Assembly: GCA_017557345.1 (NCBI GenBank)
Contig: JAFYZR010000076.1
Span: 62,001-126,000 of the forward strand
Reading direction: 5' to 3'
DNA length: 64,000 nucleotides
Source of the DNA: Paludibacteraceae bacterium
GTDB taxonomy: Bacteria > Bacteroidota > Bacteroidia > Bacteroidales > Paludibacteraceae
Shown: positions 14,817 through 23,384 of the stretch, in pieces
Numbering within the stretch: position 1 is the first letter of the stretch
How the letters are laid out: each line of letters begins with the position of its first letter
The notes under the pieces: generated by a model
Told to the model about the DNA's origin: nothing
What the model saw: only the letters and a program-made list of their open reading frames with translations
The model's database searches: none
Made by a program: the position numbers and the translations under genes

Positions 14817-16595
14817 TTATTGGATATTTACTTCCGGCATAAGTGCCATAATTCGCGGTTTCGAACAGAAGTCACGCACCTTCATAATTAAGCGTTCCTC
14901 TTCTGTTGAGTTATCTAACATTTTCAGCAGTTCCTCAAATGGATCTTGTTTCTCCGGATAATAAGTCAGTTTATACGACTCCAAGCCTGCCAATTCAACA
15001 GCTTTTGCTATAGCGTCATCAATATTACCCAATTCATCTACGATGCCGATTTCTACACCTTTATTACCGAGCCATACACGTCCTTCACCGATTGACTTGA
15101 TATAATCCTGCTCCACATGACGACCTTCAGCACAACGGGACGTAAACAGGTCATAACCACGTTCAACCATCGTTTGCATCAGGTTGTGTTCCTCTTTATT
15201 CATGCCTTTGTAAATAGCATTTGATTGGAGCGCAGAATTACGGTTGGTAGTAATACCATCAATATCCAGACCGACTTTATTGCGGATTTTCGATACATTA
15301 GGTACTGTACCAAAAATACCTATAGAACCGGTAAGAGTTGTTGGCTCCGCAAAGATATAATCCGCGCCACAAGAGATATAATAACCTCCGGATGCTGCAT
15401 AATCACCCATCGAAACAATTACAGGAATACTATCCGCTTTGATATTCTGAACGGCATGCCAGATTTGCTCACTTGCATCCGCGGATCCGCCAGGACTATT
15501 CACGCGAAGTACAAGAGCCTTAATATCGTCATCCTTGCGGATTTTCTTTAGCGTTTTTACCACATCTTTTCCTACGATTCCATCACCGGAGTCATCGGTA
15601 ATTTCTCCCTCGAGATACAGGACGGCCACTTTGTCTTTTACTTTGGACTCCGGACGTTTCACTTGTGCCAGCTTGTCGGTGGTAAGTGTGTTATAATCTT
15701 TCGTACCGGTATAAACACGAAGCAATGAATCCATATCCTGCATGTAAACAATCGTATCTACCAGACCAGCTTTAACTTGATCTTCTGCCGTTTGAAGACC
15801 CATATAATTGTCAGCCAAGACATCTAGCTGATCTTCGGCAATATGACGCGAAGCGCTGACTGCACTCTTATACTCAGCCCAAATACCATCGATATACTCC
15901 TTGGTTTGTTTGCGGTCTGCGTCAGACATCGAAGTACGGAAGAAAGGCTCAACGGCCGATTTGAACGTACCCACTTTGAGAATCTGCATTTCCACACCGA
16001 TTTTCTCCAGTACACGAGTAAAATACATCTTTTGTGCCGAGAGTCCGTTCCAATTAACTGCTCCTGTCGGATCTATACAAATACGATCTGCAACAGAAAC
16101 AATATAATAATTTGTTTGGCTATAGTTCTTCGCCGAGGCAATAATCCACTTACCGCTGGTTTTGAAATCTAATAAAGCATCACGAATAACCTTCGCATTA
16201 GCAGGAGCTACCGATAATGAGGCATCATCAAGCCAAATACCTAAGATTTTGTCGTCATTTTTGGCCAGACGAATATTTGAAAGAATATTATCAAGTCCTA
16301 CCGATTCCTCTGCTGCATAATTGCCGTAAGGCATTGAACCCATCAAACCTGCAAAAGGATTTGCTTCCTTTGCTTGCTCTACCAGAGTTCCTTTCAATTG
16401 CAAACGATAAACGGTTTTGTCTTTCAATTCCACTGTTGACGAAGAGAACATATCACCCATCAGCCAGCCTAAGATACCACAGCATAAGAAATAAACAACT
16501 AAGAAGATAAGGCAGCCGCCTAAACATCCCACTTTACGACGAGGACGAGCATCCTCACCATACACATTGTTTGATCTACGATTAAAAAAGTTCAT
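14817..16595 (-). CDS. sppA: Signal peptide peptidase SppA, 67-kDa type
   Basis: 592 residues. One membrane segment (about 28-52) anchors a double S49 peptidase. The N-terminal half provides the general-base lysine (near ASAKNYSQ) and the C-terminal half the nucleophilic serine in GDYAASGGYYIS, as in E. coli SppA. It degrades cleaved signal peptides. It lies 26 bp after rnhB in the envelope operon. Confidence 0.93.
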   Translation of the reverse strand: MNFFNRRSNNVYGEDARPRRKVGCLGGCLIFLVVYFLCCGILGWLMGDMFSSSTVELKDKTVYRLQLKGTLVEQAKEANPFAGLMGSMPYGNYAAEESVGLDNILSNIRLAKNDDKILGIWLDDASLSVAPANAKVIRDALLDFKTSGKWIIASAKNYSQTNYYIVSVADRICIDPTGAVNWNGLSAQKMYFTRVLEKIGVEMQILKVGTFKSAVEPFFRTSMSDADRKQTKEYIDGIWAEYKSAVSASRHIAEDQLDVLADNYMGLQTAEDQVKAGLVDTIVYMQDMDSLLRVYTGTKDYNTLTTDKLAQVKRPESKVKDKVAVLYLEGEITDDSGDGIVGKDVVKTLKKIRKDDDIKALVLRVNSPGGSADASEQIWHAVQNIKADSIPVIVSMGDYAASGGYYISCGADYIFAEPTTLTGSIGIFGTVPNVSKIRNKVGLDIDGITTNRNSALQSNAIYKGMNKEEHNLMQTMVERGYDLFTSRCAEGRHVEQDYIKSIGEGRVWLGNKGVEIGIVDELGNIDDAIAKAVELAGLESYKLTYYPEKQDPFEELLKMLDNSTEEERLIMKVRDFCSKPRIMALMPEVNIQ

Positions 16596-16621
16596 AAAGC
16601 ATAAAATTTTAGTTAAACAAT

Positions 16622-17233
16622 TTATATTTTGAGATTAAATGTTATTCGATGATAAGGTGTAACACCATATTTTTTCAAAGCCTCATAATGTTCCGCAGTC
16701 GGGTAACCTTTGTTTGTATCCCAACCATATTGCGGATATTCCTCATGCAATCGCAACATATATTCGTCTCTATAAGTCTTTGCCAGCACACTTGCCGCCG
16801 CAATTGACATATAGGTTGCATCGCCATGCACAACTGTATGAGCAGGTATCTCTAATAATTCTCCTTCCGGCACATAGGGTTTCCATTTATTGCCGTCCAC
16901 CAAAATATGTTGCGGGCGTACAGACAATTGTGCTAATGCGCGTTGCATTCCGATTATCGAACATTGTAATATATTTCGTTCGTCTATTTCTTTGGCGGTC
17001 ACTTCCACTACAGCCCAACTAACTGCCTCACGTTCGATGACCGGTCGCAATGCTTCTCGTTGTTTCTCGGTCAATTGTTTCGAGTCGTTCAGCCACGCAA
17101 ACTCCGGAATCTGCTCCACCCGATTGGGATCAAGGATAACAGCCGCAGCAAACACACTTCCCGCCAACGGTCCCCGTCCCGCTTCGTCACAACCGGCTTC
17201 TATGAGCCCCGATATCATACAAGTTTTCAGCAT
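16622..17233 (-). CDS. rnhB: Ribonuclease HII
   Basis: 203 residues. It removes ribonucleotides from DNA duplexes. The start motif GCDEAGRGPLAG carries the first two acidic active-site residues (Asp16, Glu17). A third lies in HILVDGNK. Second gene of the operon, 15 bp after tamL. Confidence 0.95.
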   Translation of the reverse strand: MLKTCMISGLIEAGCDEAGRGPLAGSVFAAAVILDPNRVEQIPEFAWLNDSKQLTEKQREALRPVIEREAVSWAVVEVTAKEIDERNILQCSIIGMQRALAQLSVRPQHILVDGNKWKPYVPEGELLEIPAHTVVHGDATYMSIAAASVLAKTYRDEYMLRLHEEYPQYGWDTNKGYPTAEHYEALKKYGVTPYHRITFNLKI

Positions 17234-17248
17234 TCCAGTTTCAATCTT

Positions 17249-19444
17249 TTAGAACGGATATCCGATAGCGAAATGAAAAGTCATGTCATCGTGCCATCCA
17301 AGGCCATTAGAGGCGGTACGCCATTGCTTGCCCTGCGATATACGACTCGGGTCATGCAGTTTGACACCAAAATCAACACGGAATATAAATATCGACAAGT
17401 CAAAACGCACACCTACGCCATAACTCCACGCAATTTGTTTATAGAACTGATCGAAACGGAATACGCCGCCCGGTTGAGTCTCATAATCTCGTATAGTCCA
17501 TATATTTCCTGCATCTGTAAAGGCCGCTAATTCAAGGAAGCTAAGCACTTTGAAACGATATTCGAGGTTCATATCCAATTTAATATCACCCACTTGCAAG
17601 TCATAGAACAAACCCGTTCCTTTCCCTTGAAATGCTCCCGGACCCAATGTGCGTGCTTGCCAACCGCGGACACTATTTGCGCCACCGCCGAAATAGCGTT
17701 TCTCAAACGGCAGAACATTAGCATTCAAATATGGGATCGCCACACCAAGGCCAACATGGCCCAATAAATGATGTTTCGGAGTTATGACACCATGGTAAGT
17801 GAAGTTAATATCTCCCTTGGCATATTGTGCAAATGGTATTTTCCATAACATATACGCGCCATTGGCGTCTTGTTGCAGGTTAGCAACCTTCGCTATACCA
17901 TACAAGAAATTACCTGCCGTTTCCGCACGAATTGCAAATTGCAGATAAGAGCGGTCCGGATGACGCGAATCGTATGTAGTATAAGATCCCAAATAACTCC
18001 AATCCAATATGAAATGATCCTCATAACTAGCTAATAACATCGATGAACGATCCACAAAATTATGCCGGAACTCATCGGACATCCATGGCACATAAATATA
18101 GTTAATATCTATCAAATTGAACTGATGTGTCCATTTCGCCCCCGGTTTGCGAGGAATCATGTACCCTAAACCGGCGTTAGCTATAGTACGGGTGTATTCG
18201 TCTGGCCGCTGTTGATAATTATACGCAAGATTGAATTTTACGTTTGATGGGAAAAGGAGTCCCATTTCTGCTTTGGCCTCAATAGCTCGACCGCCGTTAG
18301 CACGCCATTCATAGGAAGCCCGGCCTCCAATGGAGAACACTTCCGCACCTTTAAAGATATTCTTATTGCTATAGTTAAGTCCTGCAGCAACGCCCCAGTC
18401 TCCGGCACTATATGTTCCTTCCACTTCCGCAGCGATTGAGTTCAAACGTCCTTTGGAAATGGTAATCGAGCAATCGAGCAATGTATCCCCAACAGGAGTA
18501 AAGGCAATATCTACATATTTGACCGGAGGTAGCGCATTCATGCGTGCATAAGTGCGTTCTACGCGCCACTCGGCATATCGGTCGCCTTCATGCAAACGAG
18601 TCGCACGACGGATAGCGCTCTTACGCAAGAAAGGTTTATCCAATTTATATTCCACATCGCGAATATAATATTGCGTTCCGATACGCTCCAGAGTTGCAGA
18701 ATCGAGATGGAGAACATAAGGCGCCAGATGAATACGGACATCCACCTGATGGCTGTCAAGCGCACTATCTGCCGTAAACTCCAGCATCGATTTCTCGAAA
18801 TAGAAATAACCTTGATTACGCAAAGCTGTAGCTATTCGTTCGCGTTCTTCATCAAGCGTCGAAGCAGAGAATTGTTGGCCTTCCTTCACTTTGCAACGTT
18901 CATCTACAGCTATCTCATAAACCGCTCTATGCGGAATATCCACCGTGTAATGCCGCACTTTATATGCCTGATTAGCCGTCACAATATAAGTCAAATCCAC
19001 CTTGCGGTTCTTAATCACTTTCTGCGTATCTACCTCTGCATGGAAATAACCCATATTATTCATCTGCTGGCGCAACTGCTGCATGCTTATACCTGTCAGC
19101 TCTTCATCATAGATAACAGGAGCCTCGCCCATTTTAAAGGCATTTCGTGCCAGGCGCTTTTTGGATTTGGTCGTAGTATCGGTCGGAGCTGTATTATAAA
19201 CATGCAGCTGCATTTTCCAGAAGCCCAAAATCTCCGTATTCTGTTTCTGGCGCAGATAATTGCGCAACTGGCCGGTAGAAATGGTCTTGTCATCCTCACA
19301 TTTGACCTTCGCCTTATTGAGCAAATACTGGTCTTGCGGCACGAATTTCGTCGTGTTGCAAGAGGAGCAAAGAATAAGGAACACGGAGCAAAGACCTATT
19401 GCCCAGTTCAACTTTTTTCCATATGTGCACAATATACGCAACAT
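17249..19444 (-). CDS. tamL: TamL: lipidated TamA/BamA-family outer-membrane protein
   Basis: 731 residues. The signal peptide ends in the lipobox CSSC (Cys29), followed by NTTKFVPQDQYLLN, so the protein is lipid-anchored, as known for Bacteroidetes TamL. POTRA-like repeats (about 45-330) precede a 16-strand-type barrel with the conserved loop motif GGGANSVRGWQ. In Bacteroidetes TamL works with TamB in envelope biogenesis. First gene of a six-gene operon with rnhB, sppA, lpxK, msbA and mnmA, divergent from the SpoU methyltransferase with which it shares a promoter palindrome. Confidence 0.88.
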   Translation of the reverse strand: MLRILCTYGKKLNWAIGLCSVFLILCSSCNTTKFVPQDQYLLNKAKVKCEDDKTISTGQLRNYLRQKQNTEILGFWKMQLHVYNTAPTDTTTKSKKRLARNAFKMGEAPVIYDEELTGISMQQLRQQMNNMGYFHAEVDTQKVIKNRKVDLTYIVTANQAYKVRHYTVDIPHRAVYEIAVDERCKVKEGQQFSASTLDEERERIATALRNQGYFYFEKSMLEFTADSALDSHQVDVRIHLAPYVLHLDSATLERIGTQYYIRDVEYKLDKPFLRKSAIRRATRLHEGDRYAEWRVERTYARMNALPPVKYVDIAFTPVGDTLLDCSITISKGRLNSIAAEVEGTYSAGDWGVAAGLNYSNKNIFKGAEVFSIGGRASYEWRANGGRAIEAKAEMGLLFPSNVKFNLAYNYQQRPDEYTRTIANAGLGYMIPRKPGAKWTHQFNLIDINYIYVPWMSDEFRHNFVDRSSMLLASYEDHFILDWSYLGSYTTYDSRHPDRSYLQFAIRAETAGNFLYGIAKVANLQQDANGAYMLWKIPFAQYAKGDINFTYHGVITPKHHLLGHVGLGVAIPYLNANVLPFEKRYFGGGANSVRGWQARTLGPGAFQGKGTGLFYDLQVGDIKLDMNLEYRFKVLSFLELAAFTDAGNIWTIRDYETQPGGVFRFDQFYKQIAWSYGVGVRFDLSIFIFRVDFGVKLHDPSRISQGKQWRTASNGLGWHDDMTFHFAIGYPF

Positions 19445-19454
19445 AATTAGCGTG

Positions 19455-19485
19455 CAAAATTACAAAAAAACTTGCACATGTGCAA
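19455..19485 (-). promoter_or_regulatory. Promoter of the tamL operon
   Basis: Minus strand: TTG (19483-19485), 20 bp, TAATTTTG (19455-19462). Its -33 region is one arm of the palindrome TTGCACATGTGCAA (19472-19485), whose other arm serves the plus-strand promoter. Confidence 0.85.
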
Positions 19486-19502
19486 ATTTTTTACTACTTT
19501 TG
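19472..19502 (+). promoter_or_regulatory. Promoter of the SpoU-family methyltransferase
   Basis: TTG (19472-19474), 20 bp, TACTTTTG (19495-19502). Overlaps the tamL promoter; the two -33 boxes are the arms of one 14-bp palindrome. Confidence 0.85.
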
Positions 19503-19522
19503 TAGCCGATTTGGGAATTATT

Positions 19523-20287
19523 ATGGAAAAAATCAGTAAATCACAGGTCAAACTTGTAAAAAGTTTGCAGTTGAAGAAATTCCGCGATGAGTTAGGACTC
19601 TTTGTCGCTGAAGGCGAGAAATGCGTGGAAGAGTTGCGTAATGGATTTGAACTCGTCTCGCTTTATCGCGAAGGAGAAAATGCCACCAGAACCGAAATTG
19701 AGCAGATGTCCGGACTTCGTACGCCTCAAGGCGTAATAGGCGTGTTTAAGAAACGTACTGTGAGCAACGAAATGCTGAAAGAACCCATTAAAAAGCATCT
19801 TACCCTTGCGTTAGACGGCATTCAAGATCCCGGCAACTTAGGAACGATTATCCGCACTTGCAACTGGTTTGGTGTGGATCATATTTTATGCTCGCTGGAC
19901 ACGGCTGATTGTTACAATCCGAAAGTAGTTCAGGCAACCATGGGAGCCATGGCGCAAGTAAACATAGAATATGTCAACTTGCCGGAACTCTTGCATGCAA
20001 ACCAACTGTTATGGGATTTACTGCCCAAAAGCGAAAAACGTCCGCCTATTTATGGAACGCTCCTGAACGGGAAAAACATGTACGAGAAAGGAGCCATTCC
20101 TTCCAAAGAAAGCGGAATTATCATTATGGGCAATGAGGGTAACGGCATTTCGCCCGAAGTGCGCAAATTTATCACCCATCCCCTTCTTATTCCGAGTTTC
20201 TCAAACAAAAAGGCCTCCGAAGTAATCGAAAGCCTCAATGTTTCTATTGCTACCGCGATTGTTCTCGCAGAGTTTAGGAGAATTTAA
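19523..20287 (+). CDS. SpoU/TrmH-family RNA 2'-O-methyltransferase
   Basis: 254 residues. The C-terminal SPOUT domain has the three motifs [26 protein letters not shown] and [15 protein letters not shown]. It transfers a methyl group from SAM to the 2'-hydroxyl of a nucleotide in rRNA or tRNA; the exact target is not evident. Start at 19523 ([10 protein letters not shown]), since the upstream in-frame ATG lies in the promoter. Divergent from tamL and overlapping the 3' end of thrS by 4 nt. Confidence 0.9.
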   Translation: MEKISKSQVKLVKSLQLKKFRDELGLFVAEGEKCVEELRNGFELVSLYREGENATRTEIEQMSGLRTPQGVIGVFKKRTVSNEMLKEPIKKHLTLALDGIQDPGNLGTIIRTCNWFGVDHILCSLDTADCYNPKVVQATMGAMAQVNIEYVNLPELLHANQLLWDLLPKSEKRPPIYGTLLNGKNMYEKGAIPSKESGIIIMGNEGNGISPEVRKFITHPLLIPSFSNKKASEVIESLNVSIATAIVLAEFRRI

Positions 20288-22089
20288 TATTCTGCCATTT
20301 GTTCGTTTACCGTCTTATTGATAAAGTCGGCGAACTCTTGAATGGTCATCGTGCCTTTCACTTCCGCGCCTTGCTGACGAACGGAAACAAGTCCTTCTTC
20401 AGCCTCTTTCTCTCCGACAATCAGCATGTACGGAATACGTTTCATTTCGTTGTCACGAATCTTACGTCCGAGCTTCTCGTTACGGTCATCTACGATGACA
20501 CGTACATCTTGCGCTTCGAGTAATTCTTTCACTTTCCAAGCATATTCGTTCGATTTCTCTGAAATCGGCAGAACAACGGCTTGGTCAGGCGTAAGCCACA
20601 ACGGGAATTTGCCTGCTGTGTGCTCTATGAGCACAGCCACAAAGCGTTCCATCGAACCAAACGGTGCACGGTGGATCATTACCGGACGATGTTTCTGGTT
20701 ATCTTCGCCTGTATATTCGAGTTCAAAACGCTCAGGCAGGTTATAATCGACTTGAATGGTACCAAGTTGCCAACGACGGCCGAGCGCATCCTTAACCATA
20801 AAGTCAAGTTTCGGACCATAGAAAGCGGCTTCTCCGGTCTCTTCACGAGCCGGCAGGTTCATTTCCTTACAAGCCTCGCGAATTGCATTTTCTGCATGCT
20901 CCCAGACTTCGTCTGAGCCAACATATTTCTCGTGATTATTCGGGTCGCGAAGCGAAATCTGTGCCTCGTAATTCTCGAAATTCAGCGCCTTGAAGATAAT
21001 ATTGATAATCTCCATCACACGGATGAACTCCTGTTTTACTTGATCTTGACGGCAGAAGATATGCGCATCGTCCTGCGTGAACGAACGGACACGTGTCAAA
21101 CCGTGCAACTCGCCGCTTTGCTCATAGCGATAAACAGTACCGAATTCCGCGCAGCGGAAAGGCAGATCTTTGTACGAACGCGGACTATTCTTATAAATCG
21201 CACAGTGGTGCGGGCAGTTCATCGGTTTGAGCAGATAAACCTCACCTTCCTCGGGCGTTGTGATCGGCTGGAACGAATCCTTGCCATAATGATCCCAGTG
21301 GCCGGAAGTCATATAAAGGTTCTTTGAACCTATATGAGGCGTGATAACTTGCTGATAACCATAGCGTTTCTGGATCTTCTTCAGGAAATCCTCGAGACGC
21401 AGACGGAGAGCCGTTCCTTTCGGTAGCCAGATCGGCAGACCTTTTCCGACCATGTCGGAGAACATGAATAGCTCCAGGTCTTTTCCTATGCGGCGGTGGT
21501 CACGTTTCTTCGCTTCTTCGAGCAATGCCAGATATTCATCGAGCATCGAGCGTTTCGGGAAAGAAATACCGTAGATACGCGTCATCATCGGACGTTTCTC
21601 ATCGCCACGCCAGTATGCCGCAGCACACGAAAGCACCTTGACTGCCTTGATATCGCTCGTACTCATCAAGTGCGGGCCTTTACAAAGGTCGGTAAAGTTG
21701 CCTTGGGTATAAGTGGTAATCGTACCATCCTCCAATTCGGAGATTAATTCGCATTTGTACGTTTGCCCTTTCTCGCCGAAAGCCTTGAGTGCATCAGCTT
21801 TGCTGATTTCTGCGCGAACGATAGGCTCTTTGCGTTTCTGAATCTCCATGATTTTCTCCTCAATGGCGGGAAAATCGGATTCTTTAATCACCTGGCCTTC
21901 TGCGGGCATCACGTCGTAATAAAAACCATTCTCAATAGCCGGACCGATACCGAATTGAATGCCCGGATAGAGTTCTTGCAGCGCTTCTGCCATCAAGTGC
22001 GAGCTGGAATGCCAAAACGCATGTTTCGCTTGTTCCTCTTCCCACTCAAACAGCTGCGTGCTGCCATCTTGATATTGAACTTTGATCAT
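20284..22089 (-). CDS. thrS: Threonyl-tRNA synthetase with a truncated TGS domain
   Basis: 601 residues. The editing domain starts with [10 protein letters not shown], the class II catalytic core carries KPMNCPHHC and the tRNA-contacting [13 protein letters not shown], and an anticodon-binding domain ends the protein. The N-terminus is unusual. After the first TGS strand ([15 protein letters not shown]) the sequence goes straight to [14 protein letters not shown]. From memory of Bacteroides orthologues, about 45 residues of TGS core are absent between these points. The start at 22089 is the only suitable ATG downstream of the promoter. Catalysis and editing domains look intact. Confidence 0.95.
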   Translation of the reverse strand: MIKVQYQDGSTQLFEWEEEQAKHAFWHSSSHLMAEALQELYPGIQFGIGPAIENGFYYDVMPAEGQVIKESDFPAIEEKIMEIQKRKEPIVRAEISKADALKAFGEKGQTYKCELISELEDGTITTYTQGNFTDLCKGPHLMSTSDIKAVKVLSCAAAYWRGDEKRPMMTRIYGISFPKRSMLDEYLALLEEAKKRDHRRIGKDLELFMFSDMVGKGLPIWLPKGTALRLRLEDFLKKIQKRYGYQQVITPHIGSKNLYMTSGHWDHYGKDSFQPITTPEEGEVYLLKPMNCPHHCAIYKNSPRSYKDLPFRCAEFGTVYRYEQSGELHGLTRVRSFTQDDAHIFCRQDQVKQEFIRVMEIINIIFKALNFENYEAQISLRDPNNHEKYVGSDEVWEHAENAIREACKEMNLPAREETGEAAFYGPKLDFMVKDALGRRWQLGTIQVDYNLPERFELEYTGEDNQKHRPVMIHRAPFGSMERFVAVLIEHTAGKFPLWLTPDQAVVLPISEKSNEYAWKVKELLEAQDVRVIVDDRNEKLGRKIRDNEMKRIPYMLIVGEKEAEEGLVSVRQQGAEVKGTMTIQEFADFINKTVNEQMAEY

Positions 22090-22120
22090 ATGTTTGTGTT
22101 GTTTATTTCGAAAAAACGTG

Positions 22121-22151
22121 CAAAGGTACAATAATTTTCGCACATATGCAA
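22121..22151 (-). promoter_or_regulatory. Promoter of thrS
   Basis: Minus strand: TTG (22149-22151) as TTGCATATGTGC, 20 bp, TACCTTTG (22121-22128). The leader is about 30 nt, too short for a T-box. Confidence 0.85.
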
Positions 22152-22167
22152 ATAAATTTGCAAAAAA

Positions 22168-22974
22168 TTAATCAAAACACCATTTTATGCCCAGACACGG
22201 ATTGCACATAAATCCTGCGCCGGTGAAGTTGTAACTGAACTCAATTTCCGTGCCCACATGCAAATTCGGGCACTTGAACCATTGTCCCACACAATACCAT
22301 AATTGCGGTTCGGAAATGAAGACAAACGACTGCTTTTCATTTTGCCGAACGCCCCAGATGTCCGCAAAGCCCGAAAATGTCAAACCCGGCGCCTTGCAGA
22401 AGTCAAGACACGTCCAGACAAAAGTGAACTGCAGCGGCACTTGATTTCCCGTTTGACGAATCCATTTCCCGTCTCTCTTCACGCGCCACATATTTTCGTC
22501 ATCCGCCACATATTTGAACAATAGTTCAAAATTGAAGATATTCTTGTAATCCGCCGTGTGCAGACAGTAGTTGAGTCCAAACAATGCAGCATGGTTAATT
22601 CCGTACCCGAAAAGCGATCCGTCGCCTTGTCTTCCAACGCCTAATCCGCCATCATATTCAACCTGCAGACTCAAGTCTTTCACCACGCTGTTTTGCCAGA
22701 AATTCAAACAACGCGCAATCTCCCAGTACGCCATAAATGGCGTATTTCTCGGATCCAACTCCGAACGAAGACTGTAATCGATATCCATGAAAGCGAACGT
22801 ATTGCCCCAGTTATCCGGATAGAACAGTTCAACCGTCGTTGTCACACGATTCGAACGCTGATTTGGGCACAAAGTGCCCAGGCTTCCGAAATCATAAAAC
22901 ACCTGCAAGTTCGTTCCCGCCTGCGCAGATAGCGCGAGAAACCATATAAGGAATAGCAGAATACTCTTTTTCAT
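22168..22974 (-). CDS. DUF5020-like secreted or outer-membrane protein
   Basis: 268 residues. Signal peptide MKKSILLFLIWFLALSAQA, then TNLQVFYDFG. The body has repeated aromatic beta-strand segments (TTTVELFYPDNWGNTFAFMDIDY, YWEIARCLNFW) and ends in an aromatic residue pattern (IKWCFD), which suggests a small barrel. The opening and the TVELF..DNWG segment match what I recall of the Bacteroidetes DUF5020 family; function unknown. Single gene with its own promoter. Confidence 0.7.
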   Translation of the reverse strand: MKKSILLFLIWFLALSAQAGTNLQVFYDFGSLGTLCPNQRSNRVTTTVELFYPDNWGNTFAFMDIDYSLRSELDPRNTPFMAYWEIARCLNFWQNSVVKDLSLQVEYDGGLGVGRQGDGSLFGYGINHAALFGLNYCLHTADYKNIFNFELLFKYVADDENMWRVKRDGKWIRQTGNQVPLQFTFVWTCLDFCKAPGLTFSGFADIWGVRQNEKQSFVFISEPQLWYCVGQWFKCPNLHVGTEIEFSYNFTGAGFMCNPCLGIKWCFD

Positions 22975-22997
22975 GGTTGCAATTGCTTAATTGGGTG

Positions 22998-23028
22998 CAA
23001 AGGTACGAAAAATTCTGCAATTGTGCAA
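22998..23028 (-). promoter_or_regulatory. Promoter of the DUF5020-like gene
   Basis: Minus strand: TTG (23026-23028), 20 bp, TACCTTTG (22998-23005). Confidence 0.8.
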
Positions 23029-23112
23029 ATTTTTTATGCATTTTTGAGCAAAAAGAAGCACTAGAAGCGTAGAAGTCCAGATTACCAGAAGTCTAGAAGA
23101 GTATAAGATGAC

Positions 23113-23222
23113 ACCGAGAATAACGCACTTATCGCGCACTAATAGCGCACTTATCACGCACTAATCACGCACTAAATTTAACACATATCAATGATATAGT
23201 ATATATACATAGTATATATACT
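23113..23222. repeat. 11-bp tandem array with AT-rich hairpin (element C, copy 1)
   Basis: A 63-bp core (23113-23175) appears identical to 31523-31585. It holds five units: ATAACGCACTT, ATCGCGCACTA, ATAGCGCACTT, ATCACGCACTA (twice). After 22 bp comes a perfect inverted repeat: AGTATATATAC, loop ATA, GTATATATACT (23198-23222). It lies in the divergent spacer 22975-23384. Apart from the two promoters, nothing else is recognised in that spacer. Confidence 0.92.
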
Positions 23223-23303
23223 GTTTTTGTAGATGATTTTTGGTAAAAAAGCAAGGATTTTTCAGGTGAAAAGAGGCAAAAATATCAAAAATTGCAAATT
23301 TAT

Positions 23304-23334
23304 TTGCATATATCAATTTTTTGTTGTATCTTTG
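23304..23334 (+). promoter_or_regulatory. Promoter of the large secreted protein gene
   Basis: TTG (23304-23306) as TTGCATATAT, 20 bp, TATCTTTG (23327-23334). Confidence 0.82.
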
Positions 23335-23384
23335 CACGGAATTTGGAGTGTAATCTTTTTATTAACCCAAAAATACTATCACTT

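Noticed and set aside
18590..19450. A 286-codon open frame opposite tamL
   Set aside because: tamL has a lipobox and barrel motifs; the antisense frame has no start context or family features.
22089..22121. A T-box or other riboswitch before thrS
   Set aside because: The leader from the predicted start of transcription is only about 30 nt, too short for such a structure.
23113..23175. 11-bp arrays considered as CRISPR
   Set aside because: Units are only 11 bp, there are no spacers of constant length between them and no cas genes in the window.
23113..23222. Array plus AT-rich hairpin considered as a replication origin with iterons
   Set aside because: The same element occurs twice within 9 kb, no DnaA boxes or replication genes are near, and units are shorter than usual iterons.
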